From the NCBI GenBank assembly GCA_011799875.1, contig CM022297.1:539446795-539510794 (forward strand): 64,000 nt of DNA, in the 5' to 3' direction. Positions 1 to 12,398 of this stretch are shown piece by piece. The translations under genes were made by a program, and so were the position numbers. Each line of letters begins with the position of its first letter. Position 1 is the stretch's first letter. The stretch comes from Thinopyrum elongatum (taxonomy: Eukaryota > Streptophyta > Magnoliopsida > Poales > Poaceae). The notes under the pieces were generated by a model that saw only the letters and a program-made list of their open reading frames with translations, was not told where the DNA came from and did not search any database.

Positions 1-474
1 TTATCACTACCATGCTTGTGTCTGTCTAGACGATGATGGATATTGTAATAGTGAGTGGGCCCGGAGAGTATCTCTCCATCATCAAATTTCGGTCTTGAAT
101 CATCGATAATCTTGACATACTTTTCATGTGTACCCGCTACTTTTACGATCTCACAGTTACGGGAAACGTATTACAACAAAGTAACCATTCGGTATGAAGG
201 CCTATGATATTCTAATGGTCTAAGGACGCAAGTAAACGTTAACACATAATATGATAATACCGACAACATTGTTACGATGGGATCTAGGAGTATATCATTT
301 ATCCTACACCATTTTTCAATCAACAATATGTTATCATTATTGTCGGCGTCCTTGTTACTATAAAAATGTCCATGATGAGGAGAGCAGGATCATATGCAAT
401 ACTAGTCTTAGAGGTGTGACTAGAGATATATTTGATTTTTATGTTTCCACACTAATTGAGTTTCCCTCAACAAT
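1..474 (-). mobile_element. Copia-type LTR fragment, minus strand, cut by window edge
   Basis: Reading the minus strand, the piece begins TGTTGAGGGAAACTC at 474 and runs off the window at base 1. It is the mirror image of the LTR start at 6570. No coding capacity. It is treated as an LTR because the longer right-hand copy aligns in its middle part with the LTRs of the Copia element at 8475. Confidence 0.6.
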
Positions 475-1338
475 ACTAGTCTTAAAGGTGTGACTGGGAA
501 GACGGAGAATGCGGAAACCTGACCGCTCGGCCCATAACTAACAAGTTGGTGTCACCCCTCGCAAATGCACAAAGTAGAAAACCAGTTCACCCTTCCCTTG
601 CAGCGAAACAGCCCACATGCACGGGAGGTCCTATTCAGCGTGCAACGCGTCGAAGGATGACCAAATGTGCACACCCTGAGTGGGCTGTCCAGTCGCCCTA
701 TGGAGCCTCGACCCATCCGGAGAAGTGAAGAAAAAAACAAAGAGGAAGGAAAAATGGAAAAAATAGAGAGAATATTTAATGATCCGATAAAATAAAAATA
801 TTCATGAATTTAGAAAATGTTTATGGATTTGAAAAATGCTCATGAATTTAAAAACTATTGGTGAATTTTAGAACTATTCACAAATTTAGAAAATGACCAT
901 GAATTTCAAAAGAATTCCTCAAAACTCCAAAATGCTCGCAAATTAAAAATGTTGATTAATTTAGAAAATGTTCCTAAATTTCAAAAGAAATTCCCTGAAT
1001 TTCAGGAATGTTCATGAATTTTTAAAATATTCATGAATTTAACAAATGTTCATGAATGCAAAAACTACCTTGATGCACCCGGAGGCTCCATTCTTAGGGA
1101 GCTTACTAATTTAAGAGATTATTAGGGGTGGCCCATGTGAAATTTTTAGTTTGTTGTTAGGGCTCGTTTAGTTTATGTTAAACTTGCTTTCTAAATTTTT
1201 ACTTATTTAATTATCAATAGGAATGATTCCTTTAGGCTACTTTAACTAAACCCGTTCGAGTTTGCATGTACACAGAGCTTAGTGCATCTTTAATAGATGA
1301 TGTAAAATAGGTCGGGATCACCATTTACATCATGAGAG

Positions 1339-2828
1339 GTGAAAGTGCGTTATATCGACTAGAGGGGGGTGAATAGGCGATTTTTACAAATTCGTCACTG
1401 AGGAATTTCAAGGTGAGGAAATTCCTAAGTCACGAACTACTTAGCAGCGGAATCAGTACTCAGATGCAAACATAACATGGCATAAGAACAGTCATCATGA
1501 TGAAATGAAATAGGCACAGAGTACAGGTAGCGTGAAACACAGTATAAGTAGGCTGAAGACTATGTGACTGAAGAAATAGGATTGAGGAAATTGAGAAAGT
1601 CTTCAGTCAAAGTCTTCACACAGTAACGATCAAGTAAATCAACACATGAATGAGGAAATGAAAGGGTTGAGGAAATAGAACCAGTAGCTCGGTGAAGACA
1701 ATGATTTGGTAGACCAGTTCCAACTGCTGTGACAGTTGTACGTCTGGTTGGAGCGGCTAGGTATTTAAACCTGAGGACACACAGTCCTCACCGTATTCTC
1801 CTTGAGCTAAGGTCACACAGACCTCGCCCAATCACTCGAGGTAAGTCTTCACAGGTGACTTCCAAACCTTCACAGACTCGGTCACTCGGCAATCCACAAT
1901 TTCCTCTTGGATGCTCTAGACCATGACGCCTAACCGTCTGGAGGATGCACAGTCCTCAAAGGTAACAAGCGTCGGTTCCACACAGGAACAATTTCTTCAG
2001 TGATGCTCAATCACTTTGGGTTTGTAGGTGTTTGAGTTTTTGGGTTTTTCCTCACTTGATGATTTTCGCTCAAAATCCTCGGAGGATGGGATGCTCTAAA
2101 TGACAAGTGTCAATCTATCTCTCGGAGCAGCCAACCAGCTAGTGGTTGTAGGGGGCGGCTATTTATAGCCTAGGGAGCAGCCCGACATGATAAGACATAA
2201 ATGCCCTTCAATGATATGACCGTTAGGTGGGAAAGATATTTGGACAGCTGGCGCGTAGCACAGCAACGGTCGGAAATTTGTGTATCAAATTCCTCAGGGC
2301 TATCATGTTCCTCACTTGTAGGCAATCCGCACTGGCGAATTCCTAACTCCTCAGTCAGAACAAATTCCTCAGAGAACAGAAGAACTTCGTCTCTGTCAGT
2401 AAAGAACTTGACTGAACTGTATAAGGTTTCCAATGGCTTCACTCGAAAGGATTATGTAGGTGTAGGATTTGAGTTGAACATCACTTGAAAACTTTTCCTT
2501 AGTTTTACCTCGACCCCCTTTAACAGTACGGTGTTTCCTATGACTCAAGAAGAAGAAAATGAAACTACGAAAACAAAAGTCTTCACGCTTCATAATCCTC
2601 GCATGAATATCTAGTCTTCAAGGTCACACCAATTTCTTCACTTTCAAAGTCTTCAAGAAAACCAAAGTCTTCAGTTGAAGACATTCATTTTTAGGGGTCG
2701 ACTTTCATCGTAAATATCAAACTCCTCATAGACTTATAGACCTGTGTACACTCACAAACGCATTAGTCCCTTAACCTATAAGTCTTCAATACACCAAAAT
2801 CACTAAGGGGCACTAGATGCACTTACAG
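1339..2828. mobile_element. 1.49-kb class II-like insertion, left palindrome arm only
   Basis: The right arm gives the empty site, in which catgagag is followed directly by ggtaaaac. Here that site is interrupted and the 3-bp GAG is found on both sides (1336-1338 and 2829-2831). The ends are short imperfect inverted repeats (gtgaaagtgc against ctgtaagtgc on the other strand). No ORF of note. Motifs such as agaggggggtgaatag and many 'gtcttca' words are typical of a common grass repeat, but I cannot name the family. A 3-bp duplication fits CACTA or Harbinger-type transposition. Confidence 0.7.
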
Positions 2829-3698
2829 GAGGGTAAAACAACGCTACTCCAACAGATGATGTTGATATAAGTATTTTTACTCGGAGGATAGGGCGTGATG
2901 TAAAATAGGCCACCAAGTGATGCAAATCTGCATCACTTGATTCTCTAGAGCAAATCTTACATCACTAGGGGACCACCCAGAGGACCAGGCGGTTGGAGCA
3001 AAATTTACATTGCCAAGTGTTTTTTTACATCATAAAATGCTACAATAGATGACGTAAAATAGGAAAACAACCGTGATGTATTTTGCAACACCTATTTTAC
3101 ATCATCTGTTGGATTTGGAGATTTTTGGTGATGTAAAAATCCATTTTTGGTGATGTAAATTTTACTCAAAGCACAATTTAATGATGTACTCTACATCATC
3201 TACTAGAACATGAGGACCCGCATATCTCAATGAAAGAATAATACAATATACTGTGAAAAATTGGACATCCAAAAAAGGGAGAAATAAAATCAAATTTCGT
3301 ACAATAAATCAATATAGGCGGTGGGCATTATTGAAGCTTTATTAGGTACTAGTAAGTTATACGTGCATAGCACGTGAGAGCTCCTATAGTCAAACTACAA
3401 CCAAAGATAGACATATTGTTACTGTAAAATATAGTGTGCGTGTTTTATCTAGGTATCTTTTTTTTGGCAAGTTATGCCGGCAAATGAAATTGTGAGGCAT
3501 ATGCATGAAGTATAACATACAAAAATCACGTAAAATATACTGAGCGTGTTTTATCTCGGTATCTTTTTTGGCTATCGCAAAGCTAATGTTCTATCTGTAA
3601 AGATAAATATGATTTATGAAGGTACATAGACTTGAATACGAAGTAAAATGAATGATAGTTTCGATAGAAAGAGAAGTTAGGAGAGTCTGAGTATGGAT

Positions 3699-4325
3699 CA
3701 TGGAAGAGTCTAGAATAAAGTAGAAGTGTGCTTTAAATTTTGTGCAAAATGTCCATATGGCTTTAGCCCAACCATAGATTCTTCTAGATAGTCCACGTGG
3801 AAGAATCCAGTGAAGTAACGAGAAGATCCAATGGTTAGCAACACTCAGATTTGCCACGTCTCCACCGTTAGATCGACTTCGTCCAATGGTTGTTATTCAA
3901 AGTTATTCGGACACTATATAGTGATGATGATGATATGTTGCAAAAAAAGACACATGTGACAATGCCATGGAATGTCATAGTGCAAACATGTCTACTTTCT
4001 ACAACGTCTGCTAAAGGAAAGCAAGACCTATGAGATTGTCCTCCGTTGTTCAAATCTTTAAACGCGTGTTATGGTAATTGTACATCAGTTGCGATTAATT
4101 TAGCTAGGCAAGTTCATGTTTGCCATCGTTTTTGTAGGGAGGTTTTTCCTAACCTGAAAACAGAGCTTCCCATTAAACGACACCCGGAGCCAAATCGTTG
4201 GCTATCAGGTGCAGTACACAGGCTGAAGCTTCACCCTGCTACACCACACGGGTCCCTCCCTTCACCAACAGCTGCTAGTTTATCAGCCACAGACAACATT
4301 GGTGTTTCTACATAAGAAACACCAA
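3699..4325. other. Asymmetric centre (loop) of the palindrome
   Basis: About 627 bp that do not pair with each other or with the arms. No convincing gene; short ORFs here are unsupported. A short perfect hairpin sits at its right edge (4299-4325), directly where the right arm starts. Confidence 0.7.
4299..4325. repeat. Short hairpin at the palindrome junction
   Basis: ttggtgtttct, a 5-base loop, then agaaacaccaa: a perfect 11-bp stem. It ends exactly at the base where pairing with the left arm begins. Confidence 0.85.
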
Positions 4326-7042
4326 TCCATACTAGACTCTCCTAACTTCTCTTTCTATCGAAACTATCATTCATTTTACTTCGTATTCAAGTCTATGTAC
4401 CTTCATAAATCATATTTATATTTACAGATAGAACATTAGTTTTGAGATAGCCAAAAAAGATACCGAGATAAAACACGCTCAGTATATTTTACGTGATTTT
4501 TGTATGTTATACTTCATGCATATGCCTCACAATTTCATTTGCCGGCATAACTTGCCAAAAAAAAGATACCTAGATAAAACACGCACAATATATTTTACAG
4601 TAACAATATGTCTATCTTTGGTTGTAGTTTGACTATAGGAGCTCTCACGTGCTATGCACGTATAACTTACTAGTACCTAATAAAGGTGAGTGCGGAGTTT
4701 CTGCTCCCGGGCTCATCTGCACCTGTGCTCAGAAAAAAAATCAAAACAAATACTAGAAAAAATAAAAAAAATCCAATTTTTTTATGTGGTAGATAATTTG
4801 ATGCGTGAGGTCCGCTCCAAATTTCAACTCATTTGGACATCTGAGCAGCTCTCGGCAAAAAAAAAAATCAGGGTCTGTAAAAAAGTTTACTGTTCACGCA
4901 TTGTTCTGACCCGATTTGTCTTTTTTGCCGAGAGCTGCTCAGATGTCCAATTGAGTTGAAATTTGTAGCGGACATCACGCACCAAATTATCTACCACACA
5001 AAAAAAATTAGATTTTTTTGAATTTTTATAGTATTTGTTTTGATTTTTTTTCTGAGCGGGAGCAGATGAGCCTGGGCACCGAGTTGGATTTTCGCTAATA
5101 AAGCTTCAATAATGCCCAGTGCCTATATTGATTTATTGTACGTAATTTGATTTTATTTCTCCCTTTTTTGGATGTCCAATTTTTCACAGTATATTGTATT
5201 ATTCTTTCATTGAGATATGCGGGTCCTCATGTTCTAGTAGATGATGTAAAGTACATCATTAAATTGTGCTTTGAGTAAAATTTACATCACCAAAAATCTC
5301 CAAATCCAACAGATGATGTAAAATAGGTGTTGCAAAATACATCACGGTTGTTTTCCTATTTTACATCATCTATTGTAGCATTTTGTGATGTAAAAAGAAA
5401 ACACTTGGCGATGTAAATTTTGCTCCAACCGCCTGGTCCTCTGGGTGGTCCCCTGGTGATGTAAAATTTGCTCTGGAGAATCAAGTGGTGCAGATTTGCA
5501 TCACTTGGTGGCCTATTTTACATCACGCCCTAACCTCTGAGTAAAAATATTTATATCAACATCATCTGTTGGAGTAGCGTTGTTTTACCCTCTCATGATG
5601 TAAATGGTGATCCCGAACTATTTTACATCATCTATTAAAGATGCTCTAAGCTCTTTGTACATGCAAACTCGAACGGGCTTAGTTAAAGTAGCCTAAAGGA
5701 ATCATTCCTATCGATAATTAAATAAGTAAAAATTTAGAAAGCAAGATTAACATAAACTAAACGAACCCTAACAACAAACTAAAATTTTCACATGGGCCAC
5801 CCCTAATAATCTCTTAAATTAGTAAGCTCCCTAAGAATGGAGCCTCCAGGTGCATCAAGGTAGTTTTTGCATTCATGAACATTTGGTAAATTCATGAATA
5901 TTTTAAAAATTCATGAACATTCATGAAATTTGGGGAATTTATTTTGAAATTTAGGAATATTTTCTAAATTAATTAACATTTTAAATTTGCGAGCATTTTT
6001 TGGGTTTTGAGGAATTCTTTTGAAATTCATGGTCATTTTCTCAATTTGCGAATAGTTCTAAAATTCACCAATAGTTTTTAAATTCATGAGCATTTTTCAA
6101 ATCCGTAAACATTTTCTAAATTCATGAATTTTTTTATTTTATCGGATCATTAAATATTCTCTCTATTTTTTTCCATTTTTCCTTCCTCTTTGTTTTTTTC
6201 CTCACTTCTCCGGATGGGCCGAGGCTCGATAGGGCGACTGGACAGCCCACTGAGGGTGTGCGCATTTGGTCGTCCTTCGACGCATTGCACGCTGAATAGG
6301 ACCTCCTGTGCATGTGGGTTGTTTCGCTGCAAGGGACGGGTGAACTGGTTTTCTACTTTGTGCATTTGCGAGGGGGTGACACCAACTTGTTAGTTATGGG
6401 CCGAGCGGCCAGGTTTCCGCATTCTCCGTCTTCCCAGTCGGGACTCCTCGAGCGGTGGATTCGCAGTGGAAAACCCACGCTAGCGCTATGGGGGAGCTAG
6501 AACAAAAAATCAGGCATTGGAGATCCTAGCCAGCATGAGACATGTCAGAGAGCTATTATACATTAGCCTTGTTGAGGGAAACTCAATTAGTGTGGAAACA
6601 TAAAAATCAAATATATCTCTAGTCACACCTCTAAGACTAGTATTGCATATGATCCTGCTCTCCTCATCATGGACATTTTTATAGTAACAAGGACGCCGAC
6701 AATAATGATAACATATTGTTGATTGAAAAATGGTGTAGGATAAATGATATACTCCTAGATCCCATCGTAACAATGTTGTCGGTATTATCATATTATGTGT
6801 TAACGTTTACTTGCGTCCTTAGACCATTAGAATATCATAGGCCTTCATACCGAATGGTTACTTTGGGTTGTAATACGTTTCCCGTAATTGCGAGATCATA
6901 AAAGTAGTGGGTACACATGAAAAGTATGTCAAGATTATCGATGATTCAAGACCGAAATTTGATGATGGAGAGATACTCTCCGGGCCCACTCACTATTACA
7001 ATATCCATCATCGTCTAGACAGACACAAGCATGGTAGTGATA
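4326..7042 (-). repeat. Right arm of the large palindrome
   Basis: Reverse complement of 1-3698. It lacks the 1.49-kb insertion of the left arm but has a private 410-bp MITE at 4685-5094 and about 137 bp at 6433-6569 that the left arm has lost or replaced. AT-rich imperfect repeats on the theme of 'ttcatgaattt' occupy 5870-6130 and mirror 780-1065. Confidence 0.9.
4685..5094. mobile_element. Fold-back MITE, 410 bp, 8-bp target duplication
   Basis: The left arm gives the empty site. CTAATAAA occurs on both sides (4677-4684 and 5095-5102), an 8-bp duplication that points to the hAT superfamily. Nearly the whole element is an inverted repeat: ctcagaaaaaaaatcaaa near 4730 mirrors tgattttttttctgag near 5041, and the halves meet around 4890. 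No coding sequence; non-autonomous. Confidence 0.8.
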
Positions 7043-8000
7043 ATGGGGATACTGGAACACGAAAATGATAAAAGAGAACAAACCGGTAACCATGATATCA
7101 CGTATAGTGATCAAAGTGTTGATCATGGAAATACTGTCTCGCCTTGGATTTTGTAAAGCATCGTGGAACAAAGGGAATTGTATACGGTAACGAAAGGTCC
7201 GCTCGGCAAAGATCTTCGTGAATATGTGGGAATGATTAAGGATGTCTAGATTCCACTGATAATTATTGACCGAAAAGTGTTTCAGACATGCCCACATGTT
7301 TTCGAACCTATAGGGTCACACGCTTAACTACTAGTGGTATTAAAGAGAACCAGTGGATAATGGATAATGAGATAAGGGATTCTAAAAGTGTTTCAGATGA
7401 TCCTGAAAGTGTTCCGAGAGGTCCAGAGTGTCCCGATGATGTATAGAGGAGTTCCGGAAGGTGACCAAAGCTTCCAGAAGGTCCAAAAGGTTTCTAAAGC
7501 TAGGAAGTTCTAGAGGGCTCCTAATAGGACTACCCCCTCCACCATGAGGGCAAGGCGTCCCATAGGAACCCAAGTCGAAAGCCGCATGGGAAACTTGGGG
7601 GGCAAGGTGACCTGCGGAGGAGTCCTAGTAGACTAGGACTCCCCTATGCAGGAGGAGGATGACTCCTTCAAGGGGCTGGCCCCCCTCTTGTTTGAATATA
7701 TAGGTGGCCAAGGGACACCCCAAGGAGCACACAAAGCCCCTCGGTCGACCCCGCCTTATAGTCGCGCCCTCTCTCCCCGATCTATATTAGAGCTAGATTG
7801 GAACATCGCTAGGCTGTTTCTCGCTCTAGTTTCTCTATTGTTCTTCGTGCTGGTTCCACGAAAAGTTACACTACCTCTGACTCAGTAACGTGGATACCTC
7901 AGAGAATTGTCTACTTTGGTTTTTGGTCAGCTGATCATCTAGACGAAATTCTCACGGCTAGAAGGTATAACCTAATTGCGGGAATCAATGAAACTGGATA
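6570..8000 (+). mobile_element. Copia-type LTR, right-hand copy, 3' end not found
   Basis: It starts TGTTGAGGGAAACTC. From about 7165 to 7325 it aligns in order with 9156-9320 of the Copia LTR: aagggaatt, the aaagatcttcgt block, a 'tattgacc' block, and tagggtc(a/c)(g)cacgctt. A TATA-like tgaatatatagg lies near 7692. I find no PBS or matching second LTR; the 3' limit near 8000 is approximate. It faces outward from the palindrome, opposite to the piece at 1-474. Confidence 0.6.
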
Positions 8001-8469
8001 ATTAATGCGTAGATGAGTGGGTCTAGTAGTACTCTTGTTAACGATAGGACAAGGATGTGCATCCTGCGCCTTGCTTCAATTGTGCCAAAACAAAAAAGGC
8101 GCATACGGGCATCTCCAATGCTGTCCATCAAAACACACACGCTAAATGTTCGTTGACATGTCAGGATGTGTCCGCGGACTGCGCTAGCGGAGCCAGCCCT
8201 CGAACCGCATGCAGGAAAATCATCCACCTTTCAAATGCTGATTGAAAAAATCGAGCGAATTTAAGAAACTTCGATATATTACATTCAAACCGAACAAAAT
8301 CAGACAAGTTTAAACTGAATGTTAACTAAACTAAACTACATGAGGTACTAGAAGGTGACCTCATATACGTGGCCTCCTTAGCCAGCGGCACCTCCGTCGT
8401 CATCCCCTCGATTGCAATCACTGTCGGAGTTGTCCTCGTTGTCCTTCCAACGGCGGAAGGCCGCACACA
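8001..8469. other. Copia insertion target, left flank
   Basis: Unrecognised DNA that continues at 16834 once the Copia element is removed. The stretch near the insertion is GC-rich (8375-8469 with 16834-17090) and could be a fragment of a host gene or an older element; small ORFs on either strand do not extend across the join convincingly. No function assigned. Confidence 0.4.
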
Positions 8470-8474
8470 GGTCG

Positions 8475-10105
8475 TGAAGGAAATATGCCCTAGAGGCAAT
8501 AATAAAGTTGTTATTTTATATTTCCTTATTCATGGTAAATGTTTATTATTCATGCTAGAATTGTATTGATCGAAAACCTAAATACATGTGTGAATACATA
8601 GACAAACATTGTGTCCCTAGTGAGCCTCTACTTGAATAGCTCGTTGATCAAAGATGGTTAAGGTTTCCTAACCATAGACATGTGTTGTCATTTGATAACG
8701 GGATCACATCATTAGGAGAATGATGTGATGGACAAGACCCATCCGTTAGCTTAGCATAATGATCGTTCAGTTTATTGCTATTGCTTTCTTCATGTCAAAT
8801 ACATATTCCTTCGACTATGAGATTATGCAACTCCCGGATACCGGAGGAATACCTTGTGTTCTATCAAACGTCACAACGTAACTGGGTGATCATAAAGATG
8901 CTCTACAGGTATCTCCGAAGGTGTTTGTTGAGTTGGCATAGATCGAGATTGGGATTTGTCACTCCGAGTTTCGGAGAGGTATCTCTGGGCCCTCTCGGTA
9001 ATACACATCATAAGAAGCCTTGCAAGCAAATGACTAATGAGTTAGTTACGAGATGATGTATTACGGAACGAGTAAAGAGACTTGCCGGTAACGAGATTGA
9101 ACAAGGTATAGATATACCGACGATCGAATCTCGGGTAAGTAACATACCGATGGACAAAGGGAATTACGTATGTTGTCATAAAGGTTCGACCGATAAAGAT
9201 CTTCGTAGAATATGTAGGAGCCAATATGGGCATCCAGGTTCCGCTATTGGTTATTGACCGGAGAGGTGTCTCGGTCATGTCTACATAGTTCTCAAACCCG
9301 TAGGGTCCGCACGCTTAACATTCGTTGACGATATAGTACTATATGAGTTATGTATGTTGGTGACCGAATTTGTTCGGAGTCCCGGATGAGATCACGGACA
9401 TGACGAGGAGCTCCGGAATGGTCCGGAGGTAAAGATTGATATATAGGATGATATGGTTCGGCTAAGGGGTAAAGCCCACGGGGCTTTAGGTCGGGGCAAA
9501 AGGAGTTTTGCGGAGGCCAGGGGGCCAAACGGCGGAGACCCTGGCGTCTAGCCCTGGGCCAGAAGCCGAGGCCCATGGCGTCTGGGCTAGACGCCAAGGA
9601 TTATGGCGTATGGTCCTGGAAGTCCGAGAAGGACTCTTCTTACTCCAAGTTTCGACCCCAAGGCTCAACATATAAATAGAGGGGCAGGGCTAGCACCTAA
9701 GACACATCATGAAACACCAAGCCGTGTGCCGGCAACCCCGTCCCTCTAGTTTATCCTCCGTCATAGTTTTCGTTGTGCTTGGCGAAGCCCTGCGGAGATT
9801 GTTCTTCACCAACACCGTCGTGCTGCCGGAACTCATCTACTACTTCGCCCCTCTTGCTGGATCAAGAAGGCGAGGACGTCATCAAGCTGAACGTGTGCTG
9901 AACGCGGAGGTGCCGTACGTTCGGTACTTGATCGGGACGGATCGTGAAGGTGTACAACTACATCGACCGCGTTGTCAAATGCTTCCGCTTTCGGTCTACG
10001 AGGGTACATAGACATACTCTCCCCCTCTCGTTGCTATGCATCTCCATGGATAGATCTTGCGTGAGCGTAGGAAAATTTCGAAATTGCATGCTACGTTTCC
10101 CAACA
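8475..10105 (+). repeat. 5' LTR of the Copia element
   Basis: 1631 bp, TGAAGGAA...CCCAACA. A TATA box (tataaatag) lies at 9671-9679, with the likely transcription start shortly downstream. It lacks about 31 bp present in the 3' LTR near 16338-16368. A GC-rich block near 9480-9610 contains short palindromes of the gcgtctggcc type. Confidence 0.95.
9671..9679 (+). promoter_or_regulatory. TATA box in the 5' LTR
   Basis: tataaatag followed by a GC-rich leader; the same site is at 16394-16402 in the 3' LTR. This is the expected position of the retrotransposon promoter. Confidence 0.6.
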
Positions 10106-10106
10106 G

Positions 10107-10122
10107 TGGCATCCGAGTCAGG
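10107..10122 (+). promoter_or_regulatory. Primer binding site
   Basis: tggcatccgagtcagg begins two bases after the LTR. It resembles the plant initiator-tRNA-Met complementary site (TGGTATCAGAGC) with several mismatches, in the correct place for minus-strand DNA priming. Confidence 0.6.
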
Positions 10123-11378
10123 TCTATGCGTAGATGATATGCACGAGTAGAACACAAAGAGTTGTGGGCGGTGATCGTCATACTGCTTACCACCAATATC
10201 TTATTTTGATTCGGCGGTATTGTTGGATGAAGCGGCCCGGACCGACCTTACATGACCACGTTCATGAGACCGGTTCCACCGACAGACATGCAACTAGTTT
10301 TGCATAAAGGTGGCTGGCGGGTGTCTGTTTCTCCTACTTTAGTTGAATCAAATTTGACTGCGGCCGGTCCTTGTTGAAGATTAAAACAGCAAACTTGATA
10401 AATCTCCGTTGTGGTTTTGATGCATAGGTAAGAACGGTTCTTGCTAGAAGCCCGTAGCAGCCACGTAAAACTTGCAAAAACAAAGTAGAGGACGTCTAAC
10501 TTGTTTTTGCAGGGCATGTTGTGATGTGATATGGTCAAGACATGATGTGATATACATTGTTGTATGAGATGATCATGTTTTGTAAAAGTTATCGGCAACT
10601 GGCAGGAGCCTTATGGTTGTCGCTTTATTGTATGAAATGCAAGCGCCATGTAATTGCTTTACTTTATCACTATGCGTTAGCGATAGTTGTAGAAGCAATA
10701 GTTGGCGAGACGACCACGACGCAACGATGGAGATCAAGGTGTCGAGCCGGTGACGATGGAGATCATGACGATGCTTTGGAGATGGAGATCAAAAGCATAA
10801 GATGATGATGGCCATATCATGTCACATATTTTGATTGCATGTGATGTTTATCTTTTATGCATCTTATTTTGCTTAGTACGGCGGTAGCATTATAAGATGA
10901 TCCCTTATCTAAATTTCAAGGTATAAGTGTTCTCCCTGATTATGCACCGTTGCGACAGTTCGTCCTGTTGAGACACCACGTGATGATCGGGTGTGATAGA
11001 CTCTACGTTCAAGTACAACGGGTGCAAGACAGTTTTGCACATGCGGAATACTCGGGTTAAACTTGACGAGCCTGACATGTACAGACATGGCCTCAGAATA
11101 CTGGAGACCGAAAGGTCGAACGTGAATCATATAGTAGATATGATCAACATAGAGATGTTCACCATTGATGACTACTCCATCTCACGTGATGATCGGACAT
11201 GGTTTTGTTGATTTGGATCACGTATCATTTAGATGACTTAAGGGATGTCTATCTAAGTGGGAGTTCTTAAGTAATTTGATTAATTGAACTTAATTTATCA
11301 TGAACTTAGTCCTGATAGTATTTGCATATCTATGTTGTAGATCAATAGCTCGCGTAAAGGTCCCCTGTTTTATTTTGA
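10123..11378 (+). other. Copia untranslated leader
   Basis: About 1.25 kb between the primer site and gag. No gene recognised. The length is usual for Triticeae Copia elements, which have long leaders between the LTR and gag. Confidence 0.5.
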
Positions 11379-12180
11379 TATGTTCCTAGAGAAAACTAAG
11401 CTGAAAGATGATAGTAGCAATGATGCGGACTGGTTCCGTGATCTGAGGATTATCCTCATTGCTGCACAGAAGAATTATGTCCTTGATGCACCGCTAGGTG
11501 ACAGACCTATTGCAGGAGCAGATGCAAACGTTATGAATGTTTAGCAAGCTCGATATGATGACTACTTGATAGTTTAGTGCGCCATGCTTTATGGCTTAGA
11601 ACCGGGACTTCAAAAATGTTTTGAACGCCACGGAGCATATGAGATGTTCCAAGAACTGAAATTGGTATTTCAGACTCATGCCCGTGTCGAGAGGTATGAG
11701 ACCTCTGACAAGTACTTTGCCTACAAGATGGAGGAGAATAGCTCAACAAGTGAGCATGTGCTCAGAATGTCTGAGTACTACAATCGCTTGAATCAAGTGG
11801 GAGTTAATCTTCCAGATAAGATAGTGATTGACAGAGTTCTCTAGTCACTATCACCAAGCTACTAGAACTTCGTGATGAACTATAATATGCAAGGGATGAC
11901 GAAAAAGATTCCCGAGCTCTTCGCGATGCTGAAATCGGCGAAGGTAGAAATCAAGTTAGAGCATCAAGTGTTGATGGTTAACAAGACCGCTAGTTTCAAG
12001 AAAAAGGGCAAGGGAAATAAAGGGAACTTCAAGAAGAATGGCAAGCAAGTTGCCGCTCCCATGAAGAAGCCCAAAGCTAGACCCAAGCCTGAAACTGAGT
12101 GCTTCTACTGCAAAAGAAATGGTCATTAGAAGCGGAACTGCCCCAAATACTTGGCGGATAAGAAGGATGGCAAAGTGAAC
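11379..12180 (+). pseudogene. gag: Copia gag (capsid), broken
   Basis: Encodes the capsid-like Gag that would package element RNA into cytoplasmic particles. The reading starts around 11379 (DMFLEKTKL...), passes two stops near 11543-11578, then continues through LYGLEPGLQKCFERHG and the DKYFAYKMEE helix region typical of plant Copia Gag. Another stop lies at about 11842. A lysine-rich stretch (FKKKGKGNKGNFKKNGK) leads into a zinc knuckle, CFYCKRNGH, after which a TAG replaces the next residue, followed by KRNCPKYL. The knuckle is therefore complete as CX2CX4HX4C only if the stop is ignored. Non-functional as it stands; the family assignment is firm. Confidence 0.85.
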
Positions 12181-12398
12181 AAAGGTATATTTGATATACA
12201 TGTTATTGTTGTGTACTTTACTAGTGTTCATAGTAGCCCCTGGGTATTTGATACCGGTTCAGTTGCTAAGATTTGTAACTTGAAACAGGAATTGCGAAAT
12301 GAACAGAGACTAGTTAAGGGCAAGGTGACGATGTGTGTTGGAAGTGATTCCAAGGTTGATAAGATCACCATCGCAGACTCCCTTTACCTTCGGGATTA
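12181..12398 (+). pseudogene. Copia aspartic protease region
   Basis: Follows Gag in the same frame. The motif WVFDTGSVAKIC carries the catalytic DTG of a retroviral-type aspartic protease, which cuts the polyprotein. The reading ends in a frameshift just before 12399, where the next frame picks up LSLNKCYLV, a conserved stretch between protease and integrase in this family. Short and damaged, but unmistakable by position and motif. Confidence 0.75.

Larger units (their letters stand above)
1..3698 (+). repeat. Left arm of a large palindrome
   Basis: The sequence from the window start to about 3698 is found again as reverse complement in 4326-7042. Matching landmarks: the first 20 bases pair with 7023-7042, 541-760 with about 6180-6410, 2830-3340 with about 5100-5590, and 3348-3698 with 4326-4684. 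The arm is cut by the window edge, because the right arm continues with unpaired sequence after 7042. This arm alone carries the 1339-2828 insertion. Arms look well over 90 percent identical by eye outside the insertions. Confidence 0.9.

Noticed and set aside
552..740. Short ORF repeated at 6190-6393
   Set aside because: Identical by virtue of the palindrome; no domain, no intron or promoter evidence.
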